Assembly: GCA_010909725.1 (NCBI GenBank)
Contig: JAACMV010000007.1
Coordinates: 1,302,001-1,366,000 of the forward strand
Origin: Picochlorum sp. 'celeri'
Lineage: Eukaryota; Chlorophyta; Trebouxiophyceae
DNA length: 64,000 nt
Direction of reading: 5' to 3'
Shown here: positions 44,326-54,947 of the stretch, in pieces
Layout: every line of letters starts with the position of its first letter
How positions within the stretch are numbered: the first letter of the stretch is position 1
Position numbers and translations under genes: made by a program
Notes under the pieces: model-generated
Databases searched by the model: none
Told to the model about the DNA's origin: nothing
What the model saw: the letters and a program-made list of their open reading frames with translations, nothing else

Positions 44326-45615
44326 CTATGAGTCTGGATCTATGACTGCATGTCTAAATGGCGCATCACGAGCCGCTTCGAACAAACGCGTATATGTCCT
44401 AGAACCATGTGTCGTCAAGTCAATTGGCCGTAAAGACATGCTATTTATACAGTATGGGTCGGCTCCGGCATCAAGCAACATTGACACACAGTCAAAGTGA
44501 TCCCCACGAACTGCATTATGCAGCGGCGAATCCCCATCATTATCCGACATATGCACACAATCTGGAGCTTTTCCAAGTAGTAACCCAAGAATAGATACAT
44601 AACCACCGGCTGCAGCGTCATGGAGCGGTGTTGCTCCATCCTCATCTACCACATTCGCTGCGTGTCCCATGTCCAGGAGAAATTGCGCAATTTCATAATG
44701 CCCATGCAAGCACGCCAAATGGAGCGCAGTGTCCCCAGTAGGCCCAACCATACCCAAGGACGACCGCATGATTGCAGCCGTCTGAAACACACCCGTGAGA
44801 TTTCCTTCCTCAATTGCTCTATGGAATCTCTCCAAAATCTGCTCTGAACTGGTATGCATCTCCCGTCTCCAAATATCCATTAATCTATTCGCCATAGACT
44901 CCACCGAATAACTTCTCATCGGCGAGTACTGATTATTATTCAAACGCGGATTCATATCAAAGTGATCCAGATGCCCCACCATCACCTGTATTGCACGAAA
45001 TGCAAATGTACATTCATCCGACCGCCTCGCCCGGGACAATGACCCCACCCTTCGATCGACATTCCTCAAATATGTATGACGAATACGCTCTGCCAATCTA
45101 TGACACTCCCTACGAATGCGTTCTTCATCCATCTCCCCTTGCACCTCCTCACTGACCACCTGACCAGTACCTTGCACCTCCCCCTCACCCATCCGACGTC
45201 TATGCACATGAATAATCGTCTCAATCAAACTATCATGCTCAGACAAGGGTTCTTGTCCCAGATTATCAGCAAGAAAACCAGGCTCCTGCAATACCCCATG
45301 CCCACCTACCACTCCAGTATACCGGTCCGCCTCCGCCTCCTCGATACTCCGCCGGTACATTTCCATCCCTGCTTGTAAATTCCGCAAATTCCTTTGCTGT
45401 TCGTCGAGATGTCGCTGGCTCTGACGCTCGCCATCACGAAAACCATGCCGTTGATTCAAACGCGGTCCTTCCTCTTTGACTCGCTCTTCTAAAACAGAAT
45501 CACGACTATCCAAATAGCCTCGAAATGGAATCCCCATGCTTGGAAATAATAAAGCAACGAAGACAAAGGAAGCTGGGCTGGAACATGTGTCTTGATTCGC
45601 TAACGAATTCGCCAT
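44326..45615 (-). CDS. Ankyrin-repeat protein, possibly membrane-associated
   Basis: 429 aa from the first in-frame ATG at 45615. The frame is open to 45717 and includes a hydrophobic stretch (RPIVVYLVTVFGPTVPLTVLY) before that ATG, so an upstream exon may exist. After a second hydrophobic segment (ASFVFVALLFPSMGIPF) and a long Arg/Glu-rich coiled region come three or four ankyrin repeats (GDTALHLACLHGHYEIAQFLL, GATPLHDAAAGGYVSILGLL, GDSPLHNAVRGDHFDCVSML). Residues 120-330 of the frame are unassigned. Ankyrin repeats bind partners; the role is unknown. Divergent from PEX11. Confidence 0.75.
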   Translation of the reverse strand: MANSLANQDTCSSPASFVFVALLFPSMGIPFRGYLDSRDSVLEERVKEEGPRLNQRHGFRDGERQSQRHLDEQQRNLRNLQAGMEMYRRSIEEAEADRYTGVVGGHGVLQEPGFLADNLGQEPLSEHDSLIETIIHVHRRRMGEGEVQGTGQVVSEEVQGEMDEERIRRECHRLAERIRHTYLRNVDRRVGSLSRARRSDECTFAFRAIQVMVGHLDHFDMNPRLNNNQYSPMRSYSVESMANRLMDIWRREMHTSSEQILERFHRAIEEGNLTGVFQTAAIMRSSLGMVGPTGDTALHLACLHGHYEIAQFLLDMGHAANVVDEDGATPLHDAAAGGYVSILGLLLGKAPDCVHMSDNDGDSPLHNAVRGDHFDCVSMLLDAGADPYCINSMSLRPIDLTTHGSRTYTRLFEAARDAPFRHAVIDPDS

Positions 45616-45799
45616 ATTGCTATAGAGGACGGTCAATGGCACCGTTGGACCGAAGACCGTAACCAAATACACAACGATCGGTCGGGTCTGGTCCCATAGG
45701 TCGAATATTCTTCTCACATATGAGTATCAAACACAACTACTGCATATAAAATAGTCGAGTGACGTGGAGAGAAGGCGTATCATCGTAGGAGAAGAAACC

Positions 45800-46573
45800 A
45801 TGGCACCTTCGGCAACGGTCAAGAGGGAAATCACAGCAGCCCAAGGGTTTCTGGCGAAATCAGATGGGAAAGATAAATTATTAGCGACATTGCAATATGC
45901 AGCCATGTTCCTCTCTGCGGGTTCCCCTGGGGCTGCGAAAAAAGTGCAAGTGTCTCTGGCAACAGCTCGAAAGGCGTTTCGTATTATGAAACCCGTCGAG
46001 TCTATTCTGCCGGTAGTGATGAATCCATCATTAGATTGGAGAAGACCTGTGTATGTGGAGATCTTGAAGAAGCTGAAATGTATTCTGATGGCCGTGTACT
46101 TTGGAGGGGACCATATTGTTTGGCTGAAACTGTCTGGGTTGATTGCAACAGACCCAAAGAAACAGAGCAGGTTTATAGAATTGGCTCAAAAGGCGTCTTT
46201 GTATGGATGGTTTGGAGGGTCTCTGTGTGGTATATTGACAGAAATATACGATATACAGAATCTATTGTCGAAAAAGTATGGAGAGACGGATGAGGCGTAT
46301 GTCAAGAGGCAAAAAGAGCTTGAGCCAGAGTTGCGTCGGAGGGCGATTGTGTTGGTCCATGGTGTGTTCCAGGCATTGTTGGCGGTAGGGTTGTTGGGAT
46401 TGAGGCCGTGGAAGCCTCGCACTGTTGGTTTGTTTGGAGTTGCAGCCAGTGCAATCAACTGCTACATGTTGTACCCTGCTGTGGATCGGTCTAGCTCCTC
46501 TGTTACTACTACTACTGGAGCAGCAGCAGGAGCGGGAGCGGGAGGGAAGAAGGATGATAAGAAAGCGGCGTGA
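45800..46573 (+). CDS. PEX11: PEX11-family peroxisome proliferation protein
   Basis: 257 aa from an ATG at 45800 in a strong context (aaaccATGG). The family start LLATLQYAAMFLSAG, followed by KVQVSLATARKAFRIMKPVE, the core DHIVWLKLSGLI and the C-terminal membrane segments (GVFQALLAVGLLGL, FGVAASAINCYML) are all present. PEX11 elongates and divides peroxisomes by membrane remodelling. The end is Gly/Ala-rich with KKDDKKAA, a dilysine-like tail known from some PEX11 proteins. Confidence 0.9.
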   Translation: MAPSATVKREITAAQGFLAKSDGKDKLLATLQYAAMFLSAGSPGAAKKVQVSLATARKAFRIMKPVESILPVVMNPSLDWRRPVYVEILKKLKCILMAVYFGGDHIVWLKLSGLIATDPKKQSRFIELAQKASLYGWFGGSLCGILTEIYDIQNLLSKKYGETDEAYVKRQKELEPELRRRAIVLVHGVFQALLAVGLLGLRPWKPRTVGLFGVAASAINCYMLYPAVDRSSSSVTTTTGAAAGAGAGGKKDDKKAA

Positions 46574-46751
46574 TCACGGTATGCAGTCGTCATACCAGAG
46601 AATTAATTCTCCAATATTGGTATGAAGAAGATCGATGGAGTGCAGGATCTTTCACCCTTCCTGTGAAGGGTGCTGTTGAATGTGTATTCTGAAAACGACT
46701 GCTCTCATCTCTATATGAATACTAGTAATAATATTTAAAAATAGTAACAGT

Positions 46752-47576
46752 ATGAGTGGAATGCGTTTAGATTTGAGTCATGTGGCGCCGAGGAGCGTTC
46801 GACAACACCAGCGTGATGAAACCCACGACCTGTCTGTGTCAGTAGATCGGTTTCAGATGCCTGATGTGGATGATTTTGATACATTTGAACGTGAAGTAGT
46901 GGAATATGTCAAGCCAAATCACGGAACGACGACGCTTGGGTTTATTTTCAACGGAGGGATCATCATAGCTGTTGATTCCCGTGCGAGTCAGGGATCCTAT
47001 ATTTCTTCTCAATCTGTGAAAAAGGTTATTGAAATTAATCCATTTTTGCTGGGAACGATGGCTGGTGGTGCTGCTGACTGTCAGTTTTGGGAGCGTAACT
47101 TGGGGAGACAGTGTCGGTTGTATGAATTGAATCATGGGAAGAGGATTACTGTGCGTGCGGCGTCAAAGTTGCTGGCGAATACGGTGTATTCGTATAGAGG
47201 AAGTGGTTTATCTATGGGTACAATGGTTGCGGGGTGGGATGCGACCGGGCCTGGGTTGTATTATGTGGATTCAGATGGACAGCGGACTGGTGGCAAGGTG
47301 TTTTCTGTAGGGTCTGGTTCTTTGTATGCGTATGGTGTGTTGGATGAAGGGTATTCGTGGGATTTAAGTGTGGAGGATGCGATTGAGTTGGGACAGAGGG
47401 CGATTTATCATGCCACGTTTAGAGATGCTGCGTCTGGTGGGTGTGTGAGTGTATATCATGTGACGGAGAATGGGTGGACAAAGATGCGTGGGGAGGAGGT
47501 TGGTGATTTGCATTACAAATATTATGCGACGCCGGAGGATCATCCGACAAAGATTGTGGATCCATTGCGTATATAA
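46752..47576 (+). CDS. PSMB5: 20S proteasome subunit beta-5 (chymotrypsin-like)
   Basis: 274-aa single-exon CDS with an ATG at 46752. A propeptide of about 55 residues ends at KPNHG, leaving the catalytic Thr1 in TTTLGF. Other active-site positions are present: Asp17 in VDSRAS, Lys33 in QSVKKV, and [29 protein letters not shown] is diagnostic for beta-5. Autocleavage between Gly and Thr exposes the nucleophile. TGTAA occurs at 47604-47608, and the NCA2 gene ends 40 bases away on the other strand. Confidence 0.96.
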   Translation: MSGMRLDLSHVAPRSVRQHQRDETHDLSVSVDRFQMPDVDDFDTFEREVVEYVKPNHGTTTLGFIFNGGIIIAVDSRASQGSYISSQSVKKVIEINPFLLGTMAGGAADCQFWERNLGRQCRLYELNHGKRITVRAASKLLANTVYSYRGSGLSMGTMVAGWDATGPGLYYVDSDGQRTGGKVFSVGSGSLYAYGVLDEGYSWDLSVEDAIELGQRAIYHATFRDAASGGCVSVYHVTENGWTKMRGEEVGDLHYKYYATPEDHPTKIVDPLRI

Positions 47577-47615
47577 TAATAATGTACTATATATAGTAGT
47601 AGATGTAAAGATGCT

Positions 47616-49802
47616 TTATCGTTGATAGATGGAGTAGACTCGGAGCATCCTTGCAGCTGATCTCAGTTTTATTTCTGGGCTCATCTGGGATGCTAATGCG
47701 AGCATGTCTGCTCTCAATCGCATCCATTCTTCGTTGGCGCTGCGTCGTAAGAGTCCCTTGTGGCGTTCGAACAAGAGTTCTGTTTCATCAAATGCGACTG
47801 CAAGTCTATACCAGAATTCTCCAATCTGCTCTAATGATGGCATTGTTGATGGCGATGGACCGATGTCTCCGACATCGACTCGTGTGTTACTCTGCTGTGG
47901 AACGAGAGATTCCAGTGACCGTTCCACGTCAATCATCGCAAGCCTGGATCCAGCAGCTTCTCGTCGTGGGTCTGGTGGGGCAGGCGTCAGGAATCGACCG
48001 AGGGCATACAAGCACGCGCCTCCCATGATGAAGGCGGGAATGGCAGCCACCAGAGAGATGGAAAGCTCATTTGCTTTTAAAATCTGATCAATCTCTAGCA
48101 TGGCCGACTCGGTATCAACCTTCATTTTCTGCACTTGGATGAGCAAGGACCGCATCAAGTCACCTGCAACAAGGTTTTTGATGGGCCGTTTCAGCTCATT
48201 CTCATATGAATGCATCATCACCTCCATGCCTTCGAGAACAGAGTCTTCGCCATCAACAGAATTCGAAACCGCTACTGGTAGAGCAGTCTTCTTCTTCCTC
48301 TGCATATCTTGTTTGAACTCTTGCAGCATTCTTTTTAGACTGTCTCTGTCAGCTTCGTATTCCTCAATGGACACAATCGAGGGGCGGCGACGGAAGGTAT
48401 TAAACAGCTCACCCTGTAAGTTCTCAAGTGGTTCGATAACGTGAGATGACCATGCTGATTGGACGGCTTTTGCCGATGTTCGGACCCAGTTTTCTAAATC
48501 TTTGCTTCCACACACTGGGCTGTGTTTAATAACAAAGACACATCCATACGCGCACCCTAAGGCAACAGCACTATACCGTATCCAATGTTGTTGCGCCATT
48601 GTTGGCATCTTCATCCATTTGGGTATGTTGACCAGTGGGCGGGTTCGTTGCAATTGGAAACACACTGCATGAGCAGACCACAGAGCATCATGCACTGTCA
48701 ATGTTGTGCTCTGCTGTGGTGGCAGATACCCGACGGTACGTTGGGCCTTCCTCAAAACAGCATCTGAAGACTGATCGTGTATATATCCAGACGTTGCCCG
48801 AGTTATCACACTCATTTGTGGAGACAACGGATGTGTGACATCAGTTTGTGTCCAAATCTTTTTCAGTTTGGTCACTCCCAATGCCTTCAACAATGTCTGA
48901 GAGAATATTGCTCTATCCTCTGCATTTTCGGCAGGCCTGTGAACCAAAGATTGAGCCTTTAGAACATCATCAGATTTGCTTTTCAATGTGTCAAATGTAT
49001 CAATGACTGACAGCATGGCACATCTCACAGCATGCTCTGTACGCCCAAAGAGTGTCTCATCATCGCCCCCTGTGCCCATGGACATGGCATCATCATTATT
49101 ACTTGGACTCTGCTCTGACGGAGGCGCACTCTCCGCCGTATCTTCCAACTCCTGATTGCGATCGTCATACTCATCAAGTCCAGCCTTGTTCAAATACAGA
49201 CTTGATGCAGATTCATGCACCGATGCAACAGCCTCACACAATGCCGCCCTCAATACTCTAAACAACAATACCCGGGCCTCTACCAATTCAGTATCATACG
49301 ATTCAGCCTGAGGATGCGACTCGTTACCCTCCGCAGAACGCCCCCTCAATCTTGATGCAAGCTGCTGTATCATGTAGACCATCTTCTCAGCAAACGCAAC
49401 AGGACCTCGTCGAAGCAACGCAAACCAAAAATGACCTCCTCGTTCAAGACGACGGTTCCAAAATTCGAGATTCTGATCAACAATTGACAACTGGGCCAAC
49501 AGTCGCCCAGAGGCAACCTGTGCAACTTGCAATGCATGCAACCAGCTTGCTGCAACCTGCTCCTCCCTAGGCGTCGTTGCAGCTCGCTGCAAGGCAAAAT
49601 AAATGCTCTGAGCTTTACTCTCATCTATACCAGATACTGGTAAATTATACCGAGCCCTCCCATCTCGACCAGTCAGAGGATGCACCGTCTTCAGAACGAT
49701 GAACCGAGCAAACGTCAAGGGGAGCTTTATCAGGCGGAACGGGATAAGTATAATTGTCGCCGCTCCATTGGCCCCCCGTCGTCCGAAACCCCCTGATGAC
49801 AT
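47616..49802 (-). CDS. DGS1: NCA2 / DGS1-type mitochondrial outer-membrane protein
   Basis: 728-aa single-exon CDS with an ATG at 49802. The C-terminal NCA2 domain is clear: RPIKNLVAGDLMRSLLIQVQ, KMKVDTESAMLEIDQILKANE, and the TM segment LVAAIPAFIMGGACLYALG. The N-terminal two thirds are helical and weakly conserved, with a membrane-like segment YSAVALGCAYGCVFVI. Yeast Nca2 affects expression of mitochondrial ATP synthase genes; Arabidopsis DGS1 sits in the mitochondrial outer membrane and influences galactolipid traffic. The exact role here is open. Confidence 0.88.
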   Translation of the reverse strand: MSSGGFGRRGANGAATIILIPFRLIKLPLTFARFIVLKTVHPLTGRDGRARYNLPVSGIDESKAQSIYFALQRAATTPREEQVAASWLHALQVAQVASGRLLAQLSIVDQNLEFWNRRLERGGHFWFALLRRGPVAFAEKMVYMIQQLASRLRGRSAEGNESHPQAESYDTELVEARVLLFRVLRAALCEAVASVHESASSLYLNKAGLDEYDDRNQELEDTAESAPPSEQSPSNNDDAMSMGTGGDDETLFGRTEHAVRCAMLSVIDTFDTLKSKSDDVLKAQSLVHRPAENAEDRAIFSQTLLKALGVTKLKKIWTQTDVTHPLSPQMSVITRATSGYIHDQSSDAVLRKAQRTVGYLPPQQSTTLTVHDALWSAHAVCFQLQRTRPLVNIPKWMKMPTMAQQHWIRYSAVALGCAYGCVFVIKHSPVCGSKDLENWVRTSAKAVQSAWSSHVIEPLENLQGELFNTFRRRPSIVSIEEYEADRDSLKRMLQEFKQDMQRKKKTALPVAVSNSVDGEDSVLEGMEVMMHSYENELKRPIKNLVAGDLMRSLLIQVQKMKVDTESAMLEIDQILKANELSISLVAAIPAFIMGGACLYALGRFLTPAPPDPRREAAGSRLAMIDVERSLESLVPQQSNTRVDVGDIGPSPSTMPSLEQIGEFWYRLAVAFDETELLFERHKGLLRRSANEEWMRLRADMLALASQMSPEIKLRSAARMLRVYSIYQR

Positions 49803-50293
49803 ATTTTCAACATGTATCGCAGATCCTTGCTGTGTCGCTTTAGTTTACTGGATTGAACCTTGCTTTTTTCTTCGACCAGTTGGCATCAAGACTAAAACCC
49901 ATGGTGTATCCTGCTCTGAGTAGAATTCCTTGCATCCACAGTAATTTATATTGAAAACTAGTTTTTATGAAATGGATTTTGGTGCATCAGACTCTGAGAG
50001 CCTGTAGCAACCGTAGAATTCCGATCAAACATCCAATATCGAAATACGGAATGATCGGAAGCAACATATTGCCATGTAATGCGGAATTCTGTCGCTACAG
50101 AAATATTATTCACAGTATTATTTCGTAGTATATCCATATAAAGGGTGTTTGGGGAATATTGTGGCGTGTTATTGAAAAGTCGTTGGGTGGTCGTTGTTGT
50201 TTCAGAACAAGAGTCCTTTACGCAGTATCCTATCTACCTAAATTGACTGATACGAATACTTATTTAATATTCCCATATTGAAACGCACGCAGA
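49803..50293. other. Divergent intergenic region, NCA2 / kinesin-like
   Basis: 491 AT-rich bases between two divergent starts. Presumed promoters and UTRs; no other feature seen. Confidence 0.5.
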
Positions 50294-52810
50294 ATGATGC
50301 GAGAACATTCTGGGCAGGGTGGTTTAGCAACGACACGGGTGGTGGCTACCCACGCTGTTCCAGACAAGAGCATTATTGACTTGGCATACGATCTCTCTCA
50401 CCTGGATGATACCAACATATGGCCGTCGCAGGCGGAGATGATTGTGCCTGAAGGCGAGGTGATGGATGAGTTTGTTCAGAGATCCATTCTGGATTGGATG
50501 GACCATGGGTGCCATGCAAGCATTGTGCCTCTTGATGGCAGAGATGGGGATCAGATGGAGTGGATGGTATCCATGATTGAATCTGTTGCTCGTGGAATGA
50601 TGGTTCGAAAGGTGAAAAGGGCAACGAGGGTGGGGTCTGGGAGTCGACAGAGTGCATCTGGGGAGTTGAAGGTTGGCATTGTTTGGAAGCGGGCTGATGG
50701 ACAGGATTCTGACGCGATTATAGGGCGGAGTAGAAATTCAAGTGGGAGTAGCAGCGGCACGAGTACGCATGGATTGCAGGATGCGTGGCCGAGGGCTGTT
50801 GTCCAGGTGGGCAGTGCAGTGTCAGGTGGAGGAAATGAGAATGATGAACGCAGAGCGAGTGAGAGCATTGGCCATGTGATGCAGTTTCTGATCGATTCTA
50901 AGAGGAAGAGGATACGAGAGGATTCAGTCGTCTCGTTGGTGATGTATGATGAAGGAGACTGTGTGTTTGCCATGCTTCACTTTGTCGTTGCTCGGACACG
51001 AACTTCTTTCACAAACATGGTTAGTTTAATCGAAGAAATAGGAGCATTACATTCGAGAAAAAAAGCAGGAGATTATATTCTGAAAAGTTCACAGTATTCT
51101 CCGTTGAACATGATTGCAGCACCGATTGTTGGGGGGAATACAAAACTTTTTATTGCACCATATAGTAAGAGTGATGGGGAGGACATGTCGTTCGTCTCCA
51201 GCATTCTTTCGGTATGCTCGAGCTCACAGACTCTTCGAACAGATATTATATGGTGTGATGCGTATTCGTCGGTGCCATCGATTCCGGCAACAGGGAGCCC
51301 CCAGCAGAGTGCATACACCCCAGGAAGTGATTGGATTACTGTTGATGTTGATGGGCATGAACATGAAACAACGACAAAGAGCTTGCAGACGGCGTCTTTT
51401 TTGCATTCTCCATCTATCGAGTCCATGAAAGAAAGTTTGAAGCTTCGATCATCTCAAACGTTGAACGAAGCTGTGAAAAGTGCCATGAAGCAAATGGCAA
51501 AGGAAGAATCTCCTACGCTGGCTGCCAGACTTGGTCATGAGCAGCCTGGCGATGATGTGCATGAGAAGAGGACGCTCGAGTTTCCATCGTTACGATCGTC
51601 ATGGAACAGCAATGGAGATGCACATGGGCGTCGAAACCCTTTGGGACGGTCTTTATTCGGAGGATCTTTCAGAAAAGCTCCATGGAAACCCACGAGGGAA
51701 TTCTCACCACATAGGATATCAAGGGACGTGTTCAGTAATATTCCAAGTGCAGAAGATGCTCGCCAGGAATCAAAGACATCCTTATCATTGAATAACAATG
51801 TATCTGCACAAGCTGACAGTGAAGATGATGGAGTGCCAGAATTCGTCGAGTCTGAGTATCTTGTGCATAGTGCAACGCCATCAAAGGCCTCTGACGACCA
51901 CGCTGATGCGCCTTGCTCATGTGAGGAAAAAGAAGAAGAACCAACATCATGCGATGTTCGAGACGAAGTACGATTGGAAATAGAGCGACATGTGAATGAA
52001 AAATTACTCCAGACGATTCAAGAGCTGGAACGGAAATTAGAATGGTCTGAGATTCAAAGGTTCCAGTTGGAACACTCCAACCAGACGTCAGAGGATGTCA
52101 TCCTTCAGGACATGGAATGCCACGACGCTACATCCATGTTGAAAGCGCTTCGCGAGGAAAGAAAGTCTTCCAAAAAGATGGAGCAAGAAGTTGCATCTGC
52201 CAAGCATGACAAACTTGCCCTGGAAGTTGAGATTGCATCAAAGGATAAGGAAATCTCGTTGCTGAGAGCACGAGTACATGCCCTTGAAAACCAGTCGGAC
52301 CTTTCAGTCGCATTCAAGCTCTGTGAAGATGCCCTCGAGTCGGCACAGGAAGAAGCGAGACGACTCCGATGTGAAAACACCCATCTGAGCCAGCAGCTCA
52401 TGACGATTGAGGTGTCAAACATGCTCTCCTCGTACGCACCAATCCTCCCACAAGATGAAGACTATGATGTCGACAGCGCAGAAGGAAGAATTATTTATGA
52501 ATTGAGCGAGAAAGTAAAGTCAATGCAGCAGCAACTGGCCAAGGTTGAGCAGCAAAAGGAAGACACAATGCAGCAGCTGGAGCAATGCCAACGACAGGCA
52601 AGAAGCGTCCATGTGAATAAGAAAATGGCGAACGAGGCACTCCGACGAGCATCACAGCTCCAGAAGAAACTTGATACTGTACAAGAGGAAGCACGTAGAC
52701 AAGGCCTAGCAATGGCAGACACAATAGCCATGTATGAAGAGAGGATGCAGCAGCAACACATGGCCTACGCCCTGCCACATCACCATCCAACCAACGGAAT
52801 CACCGTATGA
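50294..52810 (+). CDS. Kinesin-like protein with degenerate motor (no P-loop) and C-terminal coiled coil
   Basis: 838-aa single-exon CDS with an ATG at 50294. The first 320 residues follow a kinesin motor pattern but have lost its nucleotide site: where GYNATIFAYGQTGSGKT is expected the protein reads HGCHASIVPLDGRDGDQMEW (about 71-90). SPLNMIAAPIVGGNTKLFIA (about 269-288) matches the end of the motor (SKLTRLLQDSLGGNTKTLMIA), followed by VSSILSVCSSSQTL where STLRFASRAK is usual. Switch II DLAGSE is absent. Residues 330-540 are Ser-rich linker, and from about 560 there are long coiled coils. It may bind microtubules without motility, or serve as a scaffold. It stops 22 bases from P4H. Confidence 0.5.
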   Translation: MMREHSGQGGLATTRVVATHAVPDKSIIDLAYDLSHLDDTNIWPSQAEMIVPEGEVMDEFVQRSILDWMDHGCHASIVPLDGRDGDQMEWMVSMIESVARGMMVRKVKRATRVGSGSRQSASGELKVGIVWKRADGQDSDAIIGRSRNSSGSSSGTSTHGLQDAWPRAVVQVGSAVSGGGNENDERRASESIGHVMQFLIDSKRKRIREDSVVSLVMYDEGDCVFAMLHFVVARTRTSFTNMVSLIEEIGALHSRKKAGDYILKSSQYSPLNMIAAPIVGGNTKLFIAPYSKSDGEDMSFVSSILSVCSSSQTLRTDIIWCDAYSSVPSIPATGSPQQSAYTPGSDWITVDVDGHEHETTTKSLQTASFLHSPSIESMKESLKLRSSQTLNEAVKSAMKQMAKEESPTLAARLGHEQPGDDVHEKRTLEFPSLRSSWNSNGDAHGRRNPLGRSLFGGSFRKAPWKPTREFSPHRISRDVFSNIPSAEDARQESKTSLSLNNNVSAQADSEDDGVPEFVESEYLVHSATPSKASDDHADAPCSCEEKEEEPTSCDVRDEVRLEIERHVNEKLLQTIQELERKLEWSEIQRFQLEHSNQTSEDVILQDMECHDATSMLKALREERKSSKKMEQEVASAKHDKLALEVEIASKDKEISLLRARVHALENQSDLSVAFKLCEDALESAQEEARRLRCENTHLSQQLMTIEVSNMLSSYAPILPQDEDYDVDSAEGRIIYELSEKVKSMQQQLAKVEQQKEDTMQQLEQCQRQARSVHVNKKMANEALRRASQLQKKLDTVQEEARRQGLAMADTIAMYEERMQQQHMAYALPHHHPTNGITV

Positions 52811-52832
52811 TGTTTTGTTCGCATACAATATA

Positions 52833-53866
52833 TTACAGGGTTGCTTCTACTTCATCTAATGATAAATATCCAGCTTTGACTCTATTTCTAGACACGCATT
52901 CTCTATCATTCGCAGCGCATGGCTCGCAATGCCCACATGCATGCCGACATGTTCCCAAGTGAAATGCATCTCCCAACATGTACTTGGGATTCCGTTCGCA
53001 CTCACCCTGCTTTGCCCACAATTCACACGTGTCATCATAATCTTCGCAATGATCAGGGAAACGAGGCACATCTATATCCTTTCCTAAAGATTCCGGCCGA
53101 AATGGTGCTGTGTGAATCCAAATAGTCCCAGTCCACTTGACCCCCGTGATCACTGGACACCCAGTGTGGAGTCCAGCTGGATCGCTCGACCCATCCGGCT
53201 TCAAACTATAAAACAACAGCGCATCACCCTTTTTCGGCTTCACAGCAACAGCACCTTCTGCACACGCACTGAGAGACTGCCCCTGGCCTGGTGCTGTCCT
53301 CACGCCCCCACCTCCGTTTCGTGTCTGCACACACATTCTTCTTGTATTATTACCAATAATAATCATGCATGGAGATTATCACAGCATACCTTTGGAAACG
53401 CCGTCTCGCCACCCTCCTCCACATCACTCAGATATAAAATCACAGTAGCCATCCGAGGGGTATCCTCAATCAAAGAATCATAGTGCTCTCCATACTTTTG
53501 GCCATGAGCATACCGCAACACCTGCATATCCTCCTGATGCGACAGATTCAACTGCGTCCAAAACGCAACCCTCTTCTGAACCTCTCCAATGATTGGATCC
53601 TGCAATCGAGACAGAAACGTCCCATAACTGGTCCGAATACTATCCTCAACGTCCCCTCCGTTCCTCCCAACCACCGTGGACCGATGCATCAGTGGCTTTC
53701 CTACTCGTATAATATGGTCCGCTTCCTCCATAGATATAAAATTATGATATAAAAAAGCCCTTGGAGACCAAGACAACGTCTCTATCCAAGGCGCTTGTGA
53801 CGAATCACCCAACCCTGTTGTCACAGCGAGGCTGACTGTCATCAACAAGAATGTCAACCAAACCAT
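52833..53866 (-). CDS. Prolyl 4-hydroxylase alpha-like with C-terminal ShKT domain
   Basis: Two exons, 53866-53390 and 53324-52833, with a 65-base intron (GTATGC...GTGCAG); 322 aa. The first ATG in frame is 53866, giving a signal peptide (MVWLTFLLMTVSLAV). The 2-oxoglutarate/Fe(II) dioxygenase core has HYDS (His and Asp ligands), LYLSDVEEGGETAFP, and GLHTGCPVITGVKWTGTIWI (distal His and 2-oxoglutarate Lys). A six-cysteine ShKT module ends the protein (CEDYDDTCELWAKQGEC to CRHACGHC). In green algae these enzymes hydroxylate Pro in cell-wall glycoproteins in the ER/Golgi. The splice gives FPKTRNGGGG across the junction. Confidence 0.93.
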
Positions 53867-54194
53867 CTCTAAATTTCTAAATAAATTCAACGTTGTTCAT
53901 CTGGAGATGGAATCCCTGTGGTCTATTAGTATCTGTATCGGAGACACCTCGTGTGCTTCTTATGAGCTCGGGTAGTGTCTGCAAAAGTTTCCTAATTCAA
54001 GGTGCGTCGTCGTTCGACTGAAGTGTTACAAAAAAAGGTGAATCTTTTTTTAAAATACAGGAACAGGGATTTTCATACACACAGTGTCCAAAGATGATGT
54101 CACACTGCATGAAGAGTCTTCATTGAAGACTCAATGGCCAGTGCCATGGCATGATGGATCTGATGATCAGAGATGATGGCATTGTTCCAATCCT
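53867..54194. other. Intergenic region between P4H and the Asp-tail protein
   Basis: 328 bases, the P4H promoter side. Nothing recognised apart from an ATGATG-rich stretch running into the next gene. Confidence 0.5.
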
Positions 54195-54683
54195 CTAATC
54201 ATCGTCGTCGTCGTCATCATCGTCGTCATCATAATCATCATCGCGACGACGGCGATCGTCGTCATCTCTGCAAATGTCATCCAGCTGTTCAAAGCGTGGT
54301 CCTCCATCTTCCTCATAGATGCGAGCCTGGAGCAGAATGGCATCCCTGTCGGTTTTGTAGCATGGAATGCTGACATCAGCAACGAGAGCATACGCTCTCG
54401 ACTGATACTCATTCTCACAGACGATCAAGACATCATTGACAGTCCCTTCACAGTCCAATCGTCTCCTCCTGATAAACTCCTTGAGAGCGCCCTCTGCCCA
54501 TGCGTCAGCATCGGATGGGTTGGCATCTCTGTATGCCGACAAGGACTCGTAGTTGCATTTAGAAAAGGACTGGGGAAGACCGGTTCCTCCAGAACAGGCA
54601 CCGCCTCCATTATTGCCATAGGCGCGGCCCAAGAAGGAAACTCCTCCCACAAGGTAGAGCGCACAGAGCGCTGTTGTCTTCAT
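54195..54683 (-). CDS. Small secreted protein with poly-Asp C-terminus
   Basis: 162 aa, ATG at 54683. Signal peptide (MKTTALCALYLVGGVSFLG) and a mature domain with five or six cysteines, NYESLSAYRDANPSDADAW and VNDVLIVCENEYQSRAYALV. The last 30 residues are CRDDDDRRRR followed by an unbroken run of Asp, encoded by GAC/GAT triplet repeats. An acidic tail of this kind could bind Ca2+ or mineral surfaces; that is inference. No family is recognised. Confidence 0.65.
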   Translation of the reverse strand: MKTTALCALYLVGGVSFLGRAYGNNGGGACSGGTGLPQSFSKCNYESLSAYRDANPSDADAWAEGALKEFIRRRRLDCEGTVNDVLIVCENEYQSRAYALVADVSIPCYKTDRDAILLQARIYEEDGGPRFEQLDDICRDDDDRRRRDDDYDDDDDDDDDDD

Positions 54684-54947
54684 TGTCTTTTGTTTCGATC
54701 AATCAACACGTGAATGAATTTGCCAAGGGTTTCAGGATTGTATTGGTATAATAAGTATAGGTATGGCTTGCGGAATGTTATTGGCTAAACCCTATGACGA
54801 TTGTAATATTTCTTGGATGGCTCAACCTCGTCAGATCTTGCAACACATGCCGCTCTCTTCTTGCAGTTTATTCGAACCACCTCACTCATCGCGACTAGAT
54901 AAACAGGGCACATAGATGATATATAGAGAAATAAAGAGTCATCGCCG

